From Hydrogenophilus sp. (lineage in GTDB: Bacteria; Pseudomonadota; Gammaproteobacteria; Burkholderiales; Thiobacillaceae), in NCBI GenBank assembly GCA_020725265.1, contig DYFK01000008.1, forward strand, positions 87,846 to 151,845: DNA of 64,000 bases, in the 5' to 3' direction. Each line of letters starts with the position of its first letter. Position 1 is the stretch's first letter. Positions 37,821 to 49,787 of this stretch are shown here, piece by piece. Both the position numbers and the translations under genes were made by a program. The notes under the pieces are model-generated. The model ran no database searches. It was not told the origin of the DNA and saw only the letters and a list, made by a program, of their open reading frames with translations.

Positions 37821-39989
37821 ATGAGAAGCCATCCGTTTCGGCCCGCCCGCGCATCCGCGCTGCTGGCGACCCTGCTCGCCGGCGCCATGGCCGGACTGTC
37901 CGCGCACGCGGCGCGGATCGTGGTGAACAGCGCATCGGATGTGGTCGCCGACGATGGCGTCTGCACCTTGCGCGAGGCCATCGTCAACGCCAACCAGGAC
38001 AGCCAGGCCGGTTCGGTGGATTGCGTCGCCGGCGCCGGCGACGACACGATCAGCTTCGCCGCGCCGTACACCATCACGCTCGCCGGCAGCCAGCTTCCCG
38101 CCGTGACCGGCACCATCGTCATCGAGGGCCTGGGCGCCGACAACACCCTCATCCAGGCCTCGGTCAACAACCCGGTGACCCAGTCGCCCGCGACGGCGAC
38201 GCACGAATACCGCGTGTTCGAAGTCGCCGCCACCGGCAATCTGTCGCTGGACGGAGCCGCCGTGCGCCATGGTCGCTGCTCCGGCGGTTGTTTGCCGAAC
38301 CCGGCCGGCGGCGGTGGCGGCATCATCAACAGCGGCGTGCTGAGGATCAGCAACGCCAAGGTGACCGGCAACGATTCCTCGGCCCTCGGCGGCGCGGTGC
38401 GCAATGAACCGGGCAGTATTTCCGAGTACGTGAATGTCGTTTTCCAGGGCAACAAGGCGAATTTCGGCGGCGGGATGTTCAACAACCAGAACAGCATTCC
38501 GGTGCAGACGGGCGTGACCTTCGACGGCAATGCCGCGAATTTCGGGGGCGGCGCCTACAACTACAACACCTCGGCGGTGACCTATGACGGCGTCACCTTC
38601 AGCAGCAACAGCGCGGTCAACTCTGGGGGTGGCATGGCCAATGAAAATGCCAGCCCGGCCATCGTCAACACAACCTTCAGCCACAACACCACCAGCGGCC
38701 AGGGTGGCGGCATGGAGATGCTGGGCGGCGTCGTCACCCTGCTCAACGTCACGTTCACCGGAAACACGGCCGCCGCCAACAAGGGCGGCGGCATCAACAA
38801 CATCTTTGGCACGATGCGACTGGACAATGTGATCATCGCCAACAGCACCGGCGGCGATTGCATGTCCGACACCAGCTTCGGCGGCGCCGGGCTCGATGCC
38901 GCTTCCAGTTACAACCTGATCGAGGACGCGGCCCACGCCTGCGGCGCGCAGAACGGGGTCAACGGCAACCTCGTCGGCGTCGATCCCCAGTTGGGCGGCC
39001 TGGCGAACAACGGCGGTTCCACGCTCACCCATTCCCTGCCGGCCGGTTCGCCGGCGGTCAACGCCGGCGCGCCCATCGGTTGCGCCGCCAGGGATCAGCG
39101 CGGCGTGACGCGTCCGCAACTGGGCACCTGCGACATCGGCGCCTTCGAATACAAGCCGCCGACGCCGCCGGTCGTGACCGGCCTGACCCTGCCCGGCGCG
39201 ATTCCGGTGCTGGAAAACCAGCGCATCACCACCGGCGTCACGCAACTCATCGTTGATTTCGACCAGGAAGTACTCGCCGACGGTGGCGCCGGCGCGGCCA
39301 ACAATCCCGCCAACTACCTGCTGGCGCGCGCCGGCGGCAACGGCTTTCAGACCGGCGCCTGCGCGGGCGGCGTGGCCGGCGGCGACGTGGCGGTGACGAT
39401 CGACAGCGTCGCGTATGCCGACGGCGGCGGCTCGGGGCCGTTCCAGGCAACCCTGAACCTGAACGGTGGCGGCGCCTTGCCGGCCGGCGCGTACCGGCTG
39501 TTCGTCTGCGGGACCACGTCGATCCACAATGCCAACGGCGATGGGCTCAACGGCGGCCTGCTGGATTTCGGCCGGAGCTTCATGGTCGCCGACAGCGTCA
39601 CGCCGTTGACGGTGAGCAGCCTCGTCGTCGACGCGACGGCGCCGGCCACCCTGTACAGCGCGATCCACGGCGCCGGCATCTTCAAGAGCACCGATGGCGG
39701 CGGTCAGTGGAGCGCGGCGGCCACCCAGCCCACCCACCTCGACATCAGGGCGCTGCTGATGGAAAGCGCCACCGTGCTGTATGCCGCCAGCCACGGCGGC
39801 GGCGTGTTCAAGAGCGGCAATGCCGGCGTCGACTGGACCGCCTGCGTCACGCAGCCCGGCAATCTCAACCTGTTGTCCCTGGCCCGGAGCGGTAACGGCA
39901 CGCTGTACGCCGGCAGCGAGGCGGGCGTGCATGCCAGCGCCGACGGCTGCGCCACCTGGACGGCGATCAACAACGGTCTGCCGAACTGA
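37821..39989 (+). CDS. Exported CSLREA-domain, parallel beta-helix protein with propeller-like C-terminus
   Basis: 722 residues. Signal peptide about 1-30 (LLATLLAGAMAGLSAHA). The CSLREA motif (GVCTLREAIVNANQD, about 46-60) precedes a Gly/Asn-rich right-handed beta-helix with repeated N-x-A-x-x-GGG turns, and a GAFEY choice-of-anchor-Q end (about 440). An Ig-like stretch follows, then three repeats of the form TLYSAIHGAGIFKSTDGG / VLYAASHGGGVFKSGN / TLYAGSEAGVHASADG, typical of BNR/Ycf48-like beta-propeller blades. It is a secreted or surface protein, possibly an adhesin. GGAG precedes ATG 37821. Confidence 0.75.
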   Translation: MRSHPFRPARASALLATLLAGAMAGLSAHAARIVVNSASDVVADDGVCTLREAIVNANQDSQAGSVDCVAGAGDDTISFAAPYTITLAGSQLPAVTGTIVIEGLGADNTLIQASVNNPVTQSPATATHEYRVFEVAATGNLSLDGAAVRHGRCSGGCLPNPAGGGGGIINSGVLRISNAKVTGNDSSALGGAVRNEPGSISEYVNVVFQGNKANFGGGMFNNQNSIPVQTGVTFDGNAANFGGGAYNYNTSAVTYDGVTFSSNSAVNSGGGMANENASPAIVNTTFSHNTTSGQGGGMEMLGGVVTLLNVTFTGNTAAANKGGGINNIFGTMRLDNVIIANSTGGDCMSDTSFGGAGLDAASSYNLIEDAAHACGAQNGVNGNLVGVDPQLGGLANNGGSTLTHSLPAGSPAVNAGAPIGCAARDQRGVTRPQLGTCDIGAFEYKPPTPPVVTGLTLPGAIPVLENQRITTGVTQLIVDFDQEVLADGGAGAANNPANYLLARAGGNGFQTGACAGGVAGGDVAVTIDSVAYADGGGSGPFQATLNLNGGGALPAGAYRLFVCGTTSIHNANGDGLNGGLLDFGRSFMVADSVTPLTVSSLVVDATAPATLYSAIHGAGIFKSTDGGGQWSAAATQPTHLDIRALLMESATVLYAASHGGGVFKSGNAGVDWTACVTQPGNLNLLSLARSGNGTLYAGSEAGVHASADGCATWTAINNGLPN

Positions 39990-40073
39990 GCCGACGCGCG
40001 CGGCCGCCCGACATCCGCCCGACTGCCGCCGCCAGCTTTGGCCAGGGCGCGCGCGAAGGCCGCCGGCGCCGGG

Positions 40074-40355
40074 TCAACCCTTGTCGCCCATGCGCCCGAT
40101 GGCGCAACTGACGAAGGAGGTGGCCTTGGCCTTCAGCGAGGCTACGCCCTGGGCGCTGCCGGTTTCCGGATAGCCGGCCTGGAGCAGGCTCTCGACCACG
40201 GCGGCGCGTCGGGAATCGTCGGCCTCCACCCGTACCTTGCCTTCCTCGATCATGACCTCGACCGCGTCCACGCCGGGCAGGGCCTGGAGACGCTTGCGGA
40301 TGGTGTTGGCGCAGCCGCCGCACTTGATGTTGTCCACTTCGATGATGAATGCCAT
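40074..40355 (-). CDS. Heavy-metal-associated (HMA) domain protein
   Basis: 93 residues. VDNIKCGGCANTIRKRLQALPGVDAVEVMIEEGKVRVEAD is an HMA fold with the Cys-x-x-Cys metal site (CGGC, a variant of CxxC). Such proteins carry copper or other soft metals to P-type ATPases. A C-terminal extension (LKAKATSFVSCAIGRMGDKG) with a further Cys is unusual. No metal ATPase is adjacent. AGGAGAAAT precedes the ATG. Confidence 0.88.
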   Translation of the reverse strand: MAFIIEVDNIKCGGCANTIRKRLQALPGVDAVEVMIEEGKVRVEADDSRRAAVVESLLQAGYPETGSAQGVASLKAKATSFVSCAIGRMGDKG

Positions 40356-40516
40356 GAGATTTCTCCTTGACGGGGTGGTCCATTCTATCGCCGGCGGCTG
40401 GGGTGGACCGGTCGGCCCGGTCGATGGCCGGCGAGGCGACGCCGATCAAGCCATGTCGACGCTGACGGGCGTTTTGATGGTAACGTCGGCGTGTCTCTTT
40501 GCTTAGGACTCGCGAC

Positions 40517-41980
40517 GTGGCGGAACTGCGCGCTCTCGTGGTCGACGACTCGAAAGTCGGTCGACTGACCATGCGGAAGAAACTGGAGGCGATCGGCATC
40601 CAGGTGGATATGGTGGAATCCGGCCCGGAGGCGCTGGATTACCTTGGCCGTCAGCGACCGGACCTGATCTTCATGGATCACATGATGCCGGAGATGGACG
40701 GCTTCGAGGTCACCCGGCGGATCAAGGCGACACCGATCATTCAGGATCTCCCGGTGATCATCGTCAGCGGCAACGATGAGCCGGCCTTCGTCGAGCAGGC
40801 CCGTGCCGCCGGCGCCATCGACGCCATCACCAAACCGCCGCCGCCAGGCGTCCTGGAAGCCATCCTCGCGGATCTCGCCAGCGCCGCGTCGCGGCTGGCG
40901 GCCGCGCCACCTCCGGTTGCCCAGCCGGCGCCGTCGACGCCTGCTCCGACGATGGCGATGGACCGGGCCGCCGTGCAGTCGTTGGTCGAGCAGCTGCTGG
41001 GCGCCGCCGTGGAGCCGTTGCGCGAGGAGTTGCTGGCCGAATTCGATGTCCGGCTGGAAGCGCGGCTCGTTGGTCATCGTCCGGGTGTCGATCCGGGCTT
41101 CGAGACGCGCTTCGAGACGCGCTTCGAGACGCGCCTGGCCGATCTGGAGACGAAAATCGCCGCGCCCGGCCCGGATGTCGATGGCCTGCGCGCCGGGCTT
41201 GCGGCGGACGTCGCCTCGATGGCCGCCGAACTGGATGCGACCTGGCGGGCCAGGCTGGACGAACTCTCCACCCGGGTCGACTCCGGGCTGGCCGCGCTGG
41301 ATGCCCGGCTCGGCGAAGGCATCGCCGGATTGGATCGCCAGCGGGAAGAAGCACGGGCCGAGCTGGCCGGGCGGTGTCAGGTTCTGGAGCAGCGGTTCGC
41401 CGCGATCGCGGATGCCAGCGCCGGAACCGATGCCGAAGCCCTGCTGGCCGCGTTCGACCAACGGCTGTCGGCGCGGCTGGAGGAAACCCGGGCCGAGTTG
41501 CTCGCCCATATCCGGGAACGTGCGTCACCGCCGTCCGAGACCGCGCGCGAGGAGGCTTCGGCCGAGATCTCCGTGGCGCTGGCCGATTTGCGTGTCGAAT
41601 TCGCCGCGTTGCGTGATCAGGCCGAGTCGGCGAGGCGGGACCAGCATGCCTTGCGCGCCGATCTGTCCGCCCAGGGAGAGGCCGTGCGCGCCATTCTTGA
41701 AGACGATCGTGACCCGCGCCTGGACCGTCTCGCCGAGCAGCAGGCGAAACTGGCGGGTGATCTGGAATCCCTGGCCGGAAAGCTGGACGGTGTCGAATCC
41801 GTCGACGCCGGAGAAGCCGTGACCGAGGCGGCCACGCCATCGGCCGGCGCGCCCATTGACGCCGGTCTGGCCGATGAAATCGCGCGTTTGCGGGCCAGGG
41901 TGAAAACCCTGACGCTGGCGCTGGCGGTCGGCGGAGGCGCGTTGCTGGTCGCCGTCGGCGCGCTGTTCCTCAGGGGTTGA
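40517..41980 (+). CDS. Receiver domain protein with long coiled coil and C-terminal membrane anchor
   Basis: 487 residues from GTG 40517 (AGG nine bases upstream; the track start is a TTG). Residues 1-125 are a complete receiver domain (VVDDSKVGR, D54 in IFMDHMMPEMDGFEV, IVSGND, ITKP). An Ala/Pro-rich linker leads to about 300 residues of helical coiled coil rich in Leu/Glu/Arg, including FETRFETRFETRL encoded by a 12-bp tandem repeat, and a terminal TM helix (TLALAVGGGALLVAVGALFL). It has no DNA-binding or enzymatic output. It may localise or cluster partners at the membrane; the kinase is not nearby. Confidence 0.8.
   Translation: MAELRALVVDDSKVGRLTMRKKLEAIGIQVDMVESGPEALDYLGRQRPDLIFMDHMMPEMDGFEVTRRIKATPIIQDLPVIIVSGNDEPAFVEQARAAGAIDAITKPPPPGVLEAILADLASAASRLAAAPPPVAQPAPSTPAPTMAMDRAAVQSLVEQLLGAAVEPLREELLAEFDVRLEARLVGHRPGVDPGFETRFETRFETRLADLETKIAAPGPDVDGLRAGLAADVASMAAELDATWRARLDELSTRVDSGLAALDARLGEGIAGLDRQREEARAELAGRCQVLEQRFAAIADASAGTDAEALLAAFDQRLSARLEETRAELLAHIRERASPPSETAREEASAEISVALADLRVEFAALRDQAESARRDQHALRADLSAQGEAVRAILEDDRDPRLDRLAEQQAKLAGDLESLAGKLDGVESVDAGEAVTEAATPSAGAPIDAGLADEIARLRARVKTLTLALAVGGGALLVAVGALFLRG
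41098..41133. repeat. Three exact tandem copies of a 12-bp unit
   Basis: CTTCGAGACGCG repeated three times, coding the FETR steps in the coiled coil. The unit is four codons, so copy-number change keeps the frame. Confidence 0.85.
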
Positions 41981-42000
41981 GCGGCGGCGTTGCGCGCGCT

Positions 42001-42621
42001 TCAGTCCGCGTACTTGATCGAGCAACCGTAGGGTCTGGTGTTCGACCGCGCGATCTTCCTGCCACTGGCCAGATCGTCGAGGGCCAGTTTCACGTAATTG
42101 TCGGCCTTGGCGATGTCTTCCTTCCTGGCCGACGGGATGCTGTCGATTCCGCCCTTGTAGACCAGCCGGCCGGTCGGATCGATGATGAACATGTGCGGGG
42201 TGGTGCGTGCCTCGTACAGCCGGCCGATCCGGCCATCCGGGTCGAGGATCGCTCCGGCCGGCTGGGCGTCGCGCTCCGCGTTGAGCTTGCGCGCGGTCGG
42301 TCCGTCGACATGGCCTTGCGTGCCGGGCGCCGACGAGATGACCTGCAACCAGACGATGCCCTTGCCGGCGGCCTCCTTCTGCATCGCCGGGATATTGCCG
42401 CTGTCGTAATGCTTCCTGACGTATGGGCAGTCATGGTTGGTCCATTCGAGCACGACGGTCTTGCCGCGATACTGTTCCAGGCTGGCCATGCCGCCGCCGG
42501 CCAGCGTACCGGTGAACGCCGGCGCCGGTTGATCCAGATTGGCGGCGGCGCCGGCGCCGCCGGCCAGCAGTCCGAGCGCGAGGCCGAGGACGGCCGACGG
42601 GATGAATGGGCGCGATTTCAT
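42001..42621 (-). CDS. Thioredoxin-fold redoxin, exported
   Basis: 206 residues with a signal peptide (FIPSAVLGLALGLLAGGAGA). The thioredoxin fold carries VVLEWTNHDCPYVRKHYDSG, a single-Cys CPxxxK variant of the AhpC/TSA-redoxin group, and HMFIIDPTGRLVYKGGID with the cis-Pro region (TTPHMF). It probably acts in periplasmic thiol chemistry. The start overlaps the DsbD gene end by 4 bases, so electrons from DsbD are likely used. The long ORF in the track is an upstream read-through in the wrong frame. Confidence 0.88.
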   Translation of the reverse strand: MKSRPFIPSAVLGLALGLLAGGAGAAANLDQPAPAFTGTLAGGGMASLEQYRGKTVVLEWTNHDCPYVRKHYDSGNIPAMQKEAAGKGIVWLQVISSAPGTQGHVDGPTARKLNAERDAQPAGAILDPDGRIGRLYEARTTPHMFIIDPTGRLVYKGGIDSIPSARKEDIAKADNYVKLALDDLASGRKIARSNTRPYGCSIKYAD

Positions 42622-44789
42622 GAAGACTCCTTCGGATCGGGGGGTGGAGAAACGCCGGCGGCGGGGAACAGATGGTCGCGGACGATGCGTGGCGTCAGCA
42701 GTTGTGGCAGCACCACCGGCTCGCCACCGTTGGCCGGGTAATAGACATACAGCGGTACGCCGCCGCGGCCGAATTCGCCGAGATAGCGGCTGATTTCCGG
42801 ATCCCGGTTGGTCCAGTCGCCCTTCAGGTACGCGATGCCGCGCGCCTCGAAGGTGTCGACGATGTCGGCGTCGCGTAGCGCGACGCGTTCGTTGACCAGG
42901 CAGCTGATGCACCAGGCGGCGGTCATGTTCACGAACACCGGCGTGCCGTTCTGACGCAGCTCGGCGAGACGTTCGGCGGAATAGGCCCGCCATTGCGCGC
43001 CTCCGTCCGTCGATGCGGCGTCGCGGGCCGTCTCGCGCCAGCCATCGAGGGCAAGTGCGCCGCCAAGCAGCGCGGTGGCGACCGCCAGTCCGGCACCGAT
43101 GGTCCCACTCAGACGTACGCGCGCGCAGCCTTGCCGGGTGATCGAGTACAGCCATCCGGCCAGCGCGATCAGCAGCATGCCGGTCAGCGCCACCGGCACG
43201 GCATCGGCGCCAGCCTGCCTGGCCAGCACCCAGACCAGCCAGATGGCCGCGCCATACATCGGAAATGCCAGCGTCTGTCTGAGCCGTTCCATCCATGGGC
43301 CGGGCCGTGGCAGCAGGCGTTGCAGTCGCGGCCATGCGCTGAGCAGCAGGTAAGGCAGCGCCAGGCCCAAGCCGAGGCTGAGAAACACCGCGAACAGGAT
43401 CGCCGTCGGCTGGCTGACCGCGTATCCGATCGCCGCGCCCATGAACGGCGCGGTGCATGGCGTGGCGACGACGGCGGCCAGCACCCCGGTGAAAAAGCTG
43501 CCGGTGTAGCCACCGCGGCCGGCCAGCGACGAGCCGACGCCGGCCACCGAGGCGCCGATGGTGAACAGGCCGGACAGGTTGAGCCCGACGGCGAACATCA
43601 GGTAGGCGACCAGCACGACGAATACCGGCGACTGATACTGGAATCCCCAGCCGATCGCCTGGCCGCCCGCCCTGAGCGCGATCAGCGCCAGCGCCAGCAG
43701 CGCGAAGCTGGCCAGCACGCCGGCGGCATAGGCCCAGCCCAGCCGGTGTGTTCGCGCGGGCGTGTGTCCGGTGTGCCCGAGCAGGGACAAGGCCTTGATC
43801 GACAGCACCGGGAACACGCAGGGCATCAGGTTGAGAAGGATGCCGCCGAGGAAGGCGAGCGCCATCGCCATGACCGGCGCCGGTTGTCCGCCATGAGCGG
43901 CGGGTATGACGGCGTGATCGGCGGAGATCTCGTAGCCGACGGATGCGTCGTCCGCGCCGCCATCCGGAGTCAGCGCCAGGACACCGCGCAGGCGTTCGCC
44001 GTCGGCGGGTGGGGTTTCGCCGGGGGGCAGTTCGAGCGTCAGCCGTCCATCGTTCAGCGAAAAGACCTGGGTGGCGCTCTGGTCGATCGCGCCCCACTGA
44101 TCCGGGTAGAACCAGGCGCTGGCGGGGCGGCCGATATCCAGGCCGTCGAGATGCAGGCGCAGACCACCGTCGGCGGTTCGTCGGAAGGAGGCCGGCCCCG
44201 GCGCTGGCCGCGGCAGGCGCGCCAGCGCCTGTTCGATGGCCGGATCACCCGGACCCGGCCGTGCCTCGGCGCCAAGTACCGGCAACCGGATGGCGAGTTC
44301 GACCTCCTCGGGAATGCATTCTTCCCGACAGACCAGCCAGCTGACCGTGGCGCGCGCCACGAACGGCCGGTTGTCCGGCAGCGTTTCCGGCAGCCTGACC
44401 GGCGTCAGCAGCGTGACTTCATTTTCGTAGCCGTAGTTGGTGATCGGCCCCAGCGTGATGCGTCCGGGGGTGGGCCAGCGGATGTCGCCGGCCTCGACGC
44501 CCTCGGGCAGGCGCCAGGTGATGGTGGTCGGCGAGCCGGAGTCGCCGGGGTTCTTCCAGTAGGTATGCCAGTGAGGAATGATCCGCTGTCGTACACCCAG
44601 CAGGATTTCCCGGCCCGGCCGGACGGCATCGGCGGAGGCCAGCAGCGTGGCCGTGACATGCGGCGTTGCCGCCGCCGGGCCCGGCTCGACCACCGTCGCG
44701 CGGGCGCCGGACAGGGGCAGGGCGCAGACGGCCAGAACTCCGAGCAAGCGTCGGTGGCGACGGAGAAAAAGCCCTGGCGACCCAGGCAT
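42618..44789 (-). CDS. Thiol:disulfide interchange protein, DsbD/ScsB type
   Basis: 723 residues. Signal peptide, then an N-terminal DsbD-alpha-like domain with CREEC, eight TM helices with the redox cysteines in LLNLMPCVFPVLSIKALSL and VVATPCTAPFMGAAIGY, and a C-terminal thioredoxin domain with AAWCISC. It passes electrons from cytoplasmic thioredoxin to periplasmic acceptors. The extended first domain and the neighbouring redoxin make it resemble ScsB/DsbD2 rather than housekeeping DsbD. ATG 44789 is chosen over the adjacent GTG. Confidence 0.9.
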   Translation of the reverse strand: MPGSPGLFLRRHRRLLGVLAVCALPLSGARATVVEPGPAAATPHVTATLLASADAVRPGREILLGVRQRIIPHWHTYWKNPGDSGSPTTITWRLPEGVEAGDIRWPTPGRITLGPITNYGYENEVTLLTPVRLPETLPDNRPFVARATVSWLVCREECIPEEVELAIRLPVLGAEARPGPGDPAIEQALARLPRPAPGPASFRRTADGGLRLHLDGLDIGRPASAWFYPDQWGAIDQSATQVFSLNDGRLTLELPPGETPPADGERLRGVLALTPDGGADDASVGYEISADHAVIPAAHGGQPAPVMAMALAFLGGILLNLMPCVFPVLSIKALSLLGHTGHTPARTHRLGWAYAAGVLASFALLALALIALRAGGQAIGWGFQYQSPVFVVLVAYLMFAVGLNLSGLFTIGASVAGVGSSLAGRGGYTGSFFTGVLAAVVATPCTAPFMGAAIGYAVSQPTAILFAVFLSLGLGLALPYLLLSAWPRLQRLLPRPGPWMERLRQTLAFPMYGAAIWLVWVLARQAGADAVPVALTGMLLIALAGWLYSITRQGCARVRLSGTIGAGLAVATALLGGALALDGWRETARDAASTDGGAQWRAYSAERLAELRQNGTPVFVNMTAAWCISCLVNERVALRDADIVDTFEARGIAYLKGDWTNRDPEISRYLGEFGRGGVPLYVYYPANGGEPVVLPQLLTPRIVRDHLFPAAGVSPPPDPKESS

Positions 44790-44838
44790 CACCGCGAGTT
44801 TCCGTCCGAGGGCGTGACCGGCCGCCGGCGGCGGGGGT

Positions 44839-46811
<1,973 letters not shown>

Positions 46812-46880
46812 GATCGCCGGGATTCTAGCGCGAGTCGCCATCCGCCCGGCGGGCCAAGGCCGGGCGCGCCGGACGCGGGG

Positions 46881-48497
46881 TCAGATCCGGAACTGGCCGA
46901 CCAGCTCGTCCAGTTCGCGCGCCAGGGTGTCGAGCTTGCGGCTGGCGTCCTGGGTGTTGTGGGCGTGGCCTGTGGCTTCCCGGGCGACGCTGCCGATGTC
47001 GCCGATCTTCCGGCTGATGTTCTCGGCCACCGAGCTTTGCTCGCCGGAGCGCGCGGCGATGCCGGTATTGAGCTGGCTGATGGTGTCGACCGAGGCGGCG
47101 ATGGTGCCGAGCGCCTCGGCGGTTTCCTCGACACTGTGGACACTGAACTCGGTTTTTTCCTCGGCGTTCTGGATGGCGCCGACGGCTTCCTGGGCGCGGC
47201 CCTGGACCTTGACGATGATGGTCTCGATTTCCTCGGTGGCGGACTGGGTGCGTTGCGCCAGGGTGCGCACCTCGTCCGCGACCACCGCGAAACCGCGGCC
47301 CTGTTCGCCGGCGCGGGCGGCCTCGATGGCGGCGTTGAGGGCGAGCAGGTTGGTCTGTTCGGCGATCTCGCGGATCAGGCCGATGACGCGGCCGATGTCG
47401 CGGCTGTCGGTGTCCAGCCGCTGGATCACGGCAACCGCCTGTTCGAGTTGCTGCGACATCGCCGAGATCGCGCCGAGCGCGTTGGTGGCGGTGTGCGCGC
47501 CTTCCCGCGCTTCGCCGTTGGCCTGGTCGGCGGCATTGGCGGCCTCGCGGGTGTTGCTGGCGACTTCCTGGACGGTGCCGGCGAGCTGATGCAGGGCGCC
47601 GGCGAGTTCCTCGGTGTCCGACAACTGCCGTTCGACGCCCTGCTGGGTCTGGGTGGATACCCGCACCAGTTCGCTGGCGACCTGGGTCAGGTTGTGGGTG
47701 GCGCCGCGCACCTGGCCAAGAATGCCGGAGAAGCGTTCGAGCATGGTGTTGAAGGCGGTGGCCGCGCAGGCGATCTCGTCCTGGCCTTCGATGGGCGCGC
47801 GCAACGACAGGTCGGATTGCTGCTCGACCCGGTTCATGTGGTCGGTGAGCCGGTTGATCGGCTGGGCGACCACGCGCTTGAGCGCGGCCGACAGCAGCGC
47901 CATGCCGATCACGAACAGGGCCAGGTGGATGGCCAAGCTTTCCAGGCCGGAGTTGCGGATGCCGGCGTCGGCCGGTTTCAGGTCGTAGCTGACGCGGATG
48001 GCGCCAAGCACGGTGCCGGACGGTACCGTGTGGCAGCCCATGCAGTTGGCGCCACGGGTGTTTTCAGTGGCGCGGTAGGGACGCACCACGGTCAGCCGCC
48101 GGCCGTCGGCGGTGCTTTCGATACGGACCACGTCCTCGCCGCCAAGCGCGGCGCGGTCGAGATCGTCGACGGGTTTCTCGTCTTCCTTGCCGGGACCGTA
48201 CTGGCCGGCCACGGCGTCGCCGCGCATGACCCGGGCCTCGATGACGTTGTCCTGGGCGGAGATCTGCTCTCGCAGTTCGTGCCGGCTGTCCATGCCGCCG
48301 GTCAGCATCAGCTTGTTGAGACCGTCGAAATAGCCGTCGGCGATGGCGCGGGTCTGGTCGGTGGTGAAGCGCTCGGCCATGCCCTTTTCGCTGAAATAGG
48401 CATGCATCAGCGAAGCGGTCAGCAGAACCAGGAACAGCATCGCCGTGAAAACGAGTATCTTGGATGTAACCGTGCGGGCGCAGGATTTGAGTCTCAT
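46881..48497 (-). CDS. Methyl-accepting chemotaxis protein with c-type haem sensor domain
   Basis: 538 residues. TM1 about 13-33; periplasmic domain about 34-187 with GANCMGCH (152-156) followed by [15 protein letters not shown]2 about 187-207; HAMP; and a cytoplasmic signalling domain with the hairpin tip [43 protein letters not shown]. The haem motif implies redox, oxygen or NO taxis. ATG 48497 begins the first TM; the track ORF adds non-conserved codons. No cheA or cheW is adjacent; a CheZ-like gene lies 2.5 kb away. Confidence 0.92.
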   Translation of the reverse strand: MRLKSCARTVTSKILVFTAMLFLVLLTASLMHAYFSEKGMAERFTTDQTRAIADGYFDGLNKLMLTGGMDSRHELREQISAQDNVIEARVMRGDAVAGQYGPGKEDEKPVDDLDRAALGGEDVVRIESTADGRRLTVVRPYRATENTRGANCMGCHTVPSGTVLGAIRVSYDLKPADAGIRNSGLESLAIHLALFVIGMALLSAALKRVVAQPINRLTDHMNRVEQQSDLSLRAPIEGQDEIACAATAFNTMLERFSGILGQVRGATHNLTQVASELVRVSTQTQQGVERQLSDTEELAGALHQLAGTVQEVASNTREAANAADQANGEAREGAHTATNALGAISAMSQQLEQAVAVIQRLDTDSRDIGRVIGLIREIAEQTNLLALNAAIEAARAGEQGRGFAVVADEVRTLAQRTQSATEEIETIIVKVQGRAQEAVGAIQNAEEKTEFSVHSVEETAEALGTIAASVDTISQLNTGIAARSGEQSSVAENISRKIGDIGSVAREATGHAHNTQDASRKLDTLARELDELVGQFRI

Positions 48498-48660
48498 CGG
48501 GGTCTCTCTCATCCGTGTTCTATTGATGCGGGCTTTACGGCAATTCCATCGCGAACTTGAACGGTTTCGAAGTGGAATCGCGGAAATCTCCGGGAACCCT
48601 GGTGATCCTGGCGGCACTGAAAGCGGATGTCCGCGCGGACGGTACTGGAATCGGGACGGA

Positions 48661-49761
48661 ATGCCCATGGAATACCAATTGAATCGACTCGCCGAGGCGC
48701 TGGGCCTTGGTTTTCTTGCCGGCCCCTGGTTGTGGCAGGTGGCGACCGTGGTCGTGGCGGTGCTGGCGATCAACGTCGGCGCCTATTACCTGCTGCGCCA
48801 CATCGAGAAGGTGGCCGCGCGCACCGCGGCGGTCTGGGACGACGCCCTGATCCGGGCGTCGCGGCGGCCGCTGACCCTGATCCTGTGGGTGGTCGGCGCC
48901 GCCTACGCGCTGGCCATCGTCAATCGCCACGTCAGCCTGCCGTATTTCGATCTGGTCGCGCCGGCGCGGCTGGTGGTGGTCATCGCCGCGCTGGCCTGGT
49001 TCCTGATCCGGCTGATCAACTACATGGTCGAGAACATCGTCACCAACCGCCTGCGTCTGGCCGACAGTGTCGACCGCACCACGCTCGACGCCATGAGCAA
49101 GCTGGGCCGGGTCTCGGTGGTGATCATCGCCAGCCTGCTGATCCTGCAGAACCTGGGCGTCAGCGTCACCGGCGTGCTCGCCTTCGGCGGCATCGGCGGC
49201 ATCGCGGTCGGTTTCGCGGCCAAGGACATCCTGGCCAACTTCTTCGGCGGCCTGACCATCTACCTGGACCGGCCGTTCGTGGTCGGCGAGTGGATCCGGT
49301 CGCCGGACAAGAACATCGAGGGCACGGTCGAGTACATCGGCTGGCGCCACACCCGGGTGCGCGCGTTCAACCGCAATCCGATCTACGTGCCCAACGCGCT
49401 GTTCACCAACATCGTGGTGGAGAACCCGTCGCGCATGACCCATCGGCGCATCAAGGAGACCATCGGCATCCGCTACCAGGATGTCGGCAAGATGGCGGCG
49501 ATCGTCGCCGACGTGAAGGCGATGTTGCGCGCGCATCCGGACATCGACGCGAACACCACGCTGATCGTCAATTTCAATACCTTCGGTGAATCCTCGCTGG
49601 ATTTCTTCATCTATACCTTCACCCGCACGATCGACTGGACCACGTACCACGGGATCAAGCAGGATGTGCTGCTCAAGGTCGCCGACATCATCGCCGGGCA
49701 CGGCGCCGAGATCGCGTTCCCGACCCGCACGCTGCATGTCGAGCCGGCCACCGAGCATTAA
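48661..49761 (+). CDS. Small-conductance mechanosensitive channel (MscS family)
   Basis: 366 residues. About four or five N-terminal TM helices, the pore helix [38 protein letters not shown], then the cytoplasmic beta domain ([41 protein letters not shown]) and alpha/beta cage. It releases solutes under osmotic downshock. Start at ATG 48661 or 48667; both follow GGGACGGA. Divergent from the chemoreceptor gene. Confidence 0.93.
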   Translation: MPMEYQLNRLAEALGLGFLAGPWLWQVATVVVAVLAINVGAYYLLRHIEKVAARTAAVWDDALIRASRRPLTLILWVVGAAYALAIVNRHVSLPYFDLVAPARLVVVIAALAWFLIRLINYMVENIVTNRLRLADSVDRTTLDAMSKLGRVSVVIIASLLILQNLGVSVTGVLAFGGIGGIAVGFAAKDILANFFGGLTIYLDRPFVVGEWIRSPDKNIEGTVEYIGWRHTRVRAFNRNPIYVPNALFTNIVVENPSRMTHRRIKETIGIRYQDVGKMAAIVADVKAMLRAHPDIDANTTLIVNFNTFGESSLDFFIYTFTRTIDWTTYHGIKQDVLLKVADIIAGHGAEIAFPTRTLHVEPATEH

Positions 49762-49787
49762 CATCGCCGCAAATTCAGGAGCATTCG

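Noticed and set aside
42622-44097. Long upstream extension of the redoxin ORF in the track
   Set aside because: Arg-rich out-of-frame reading of the DsbD gene; the redoxin has its own signal peptide and start at 42621.
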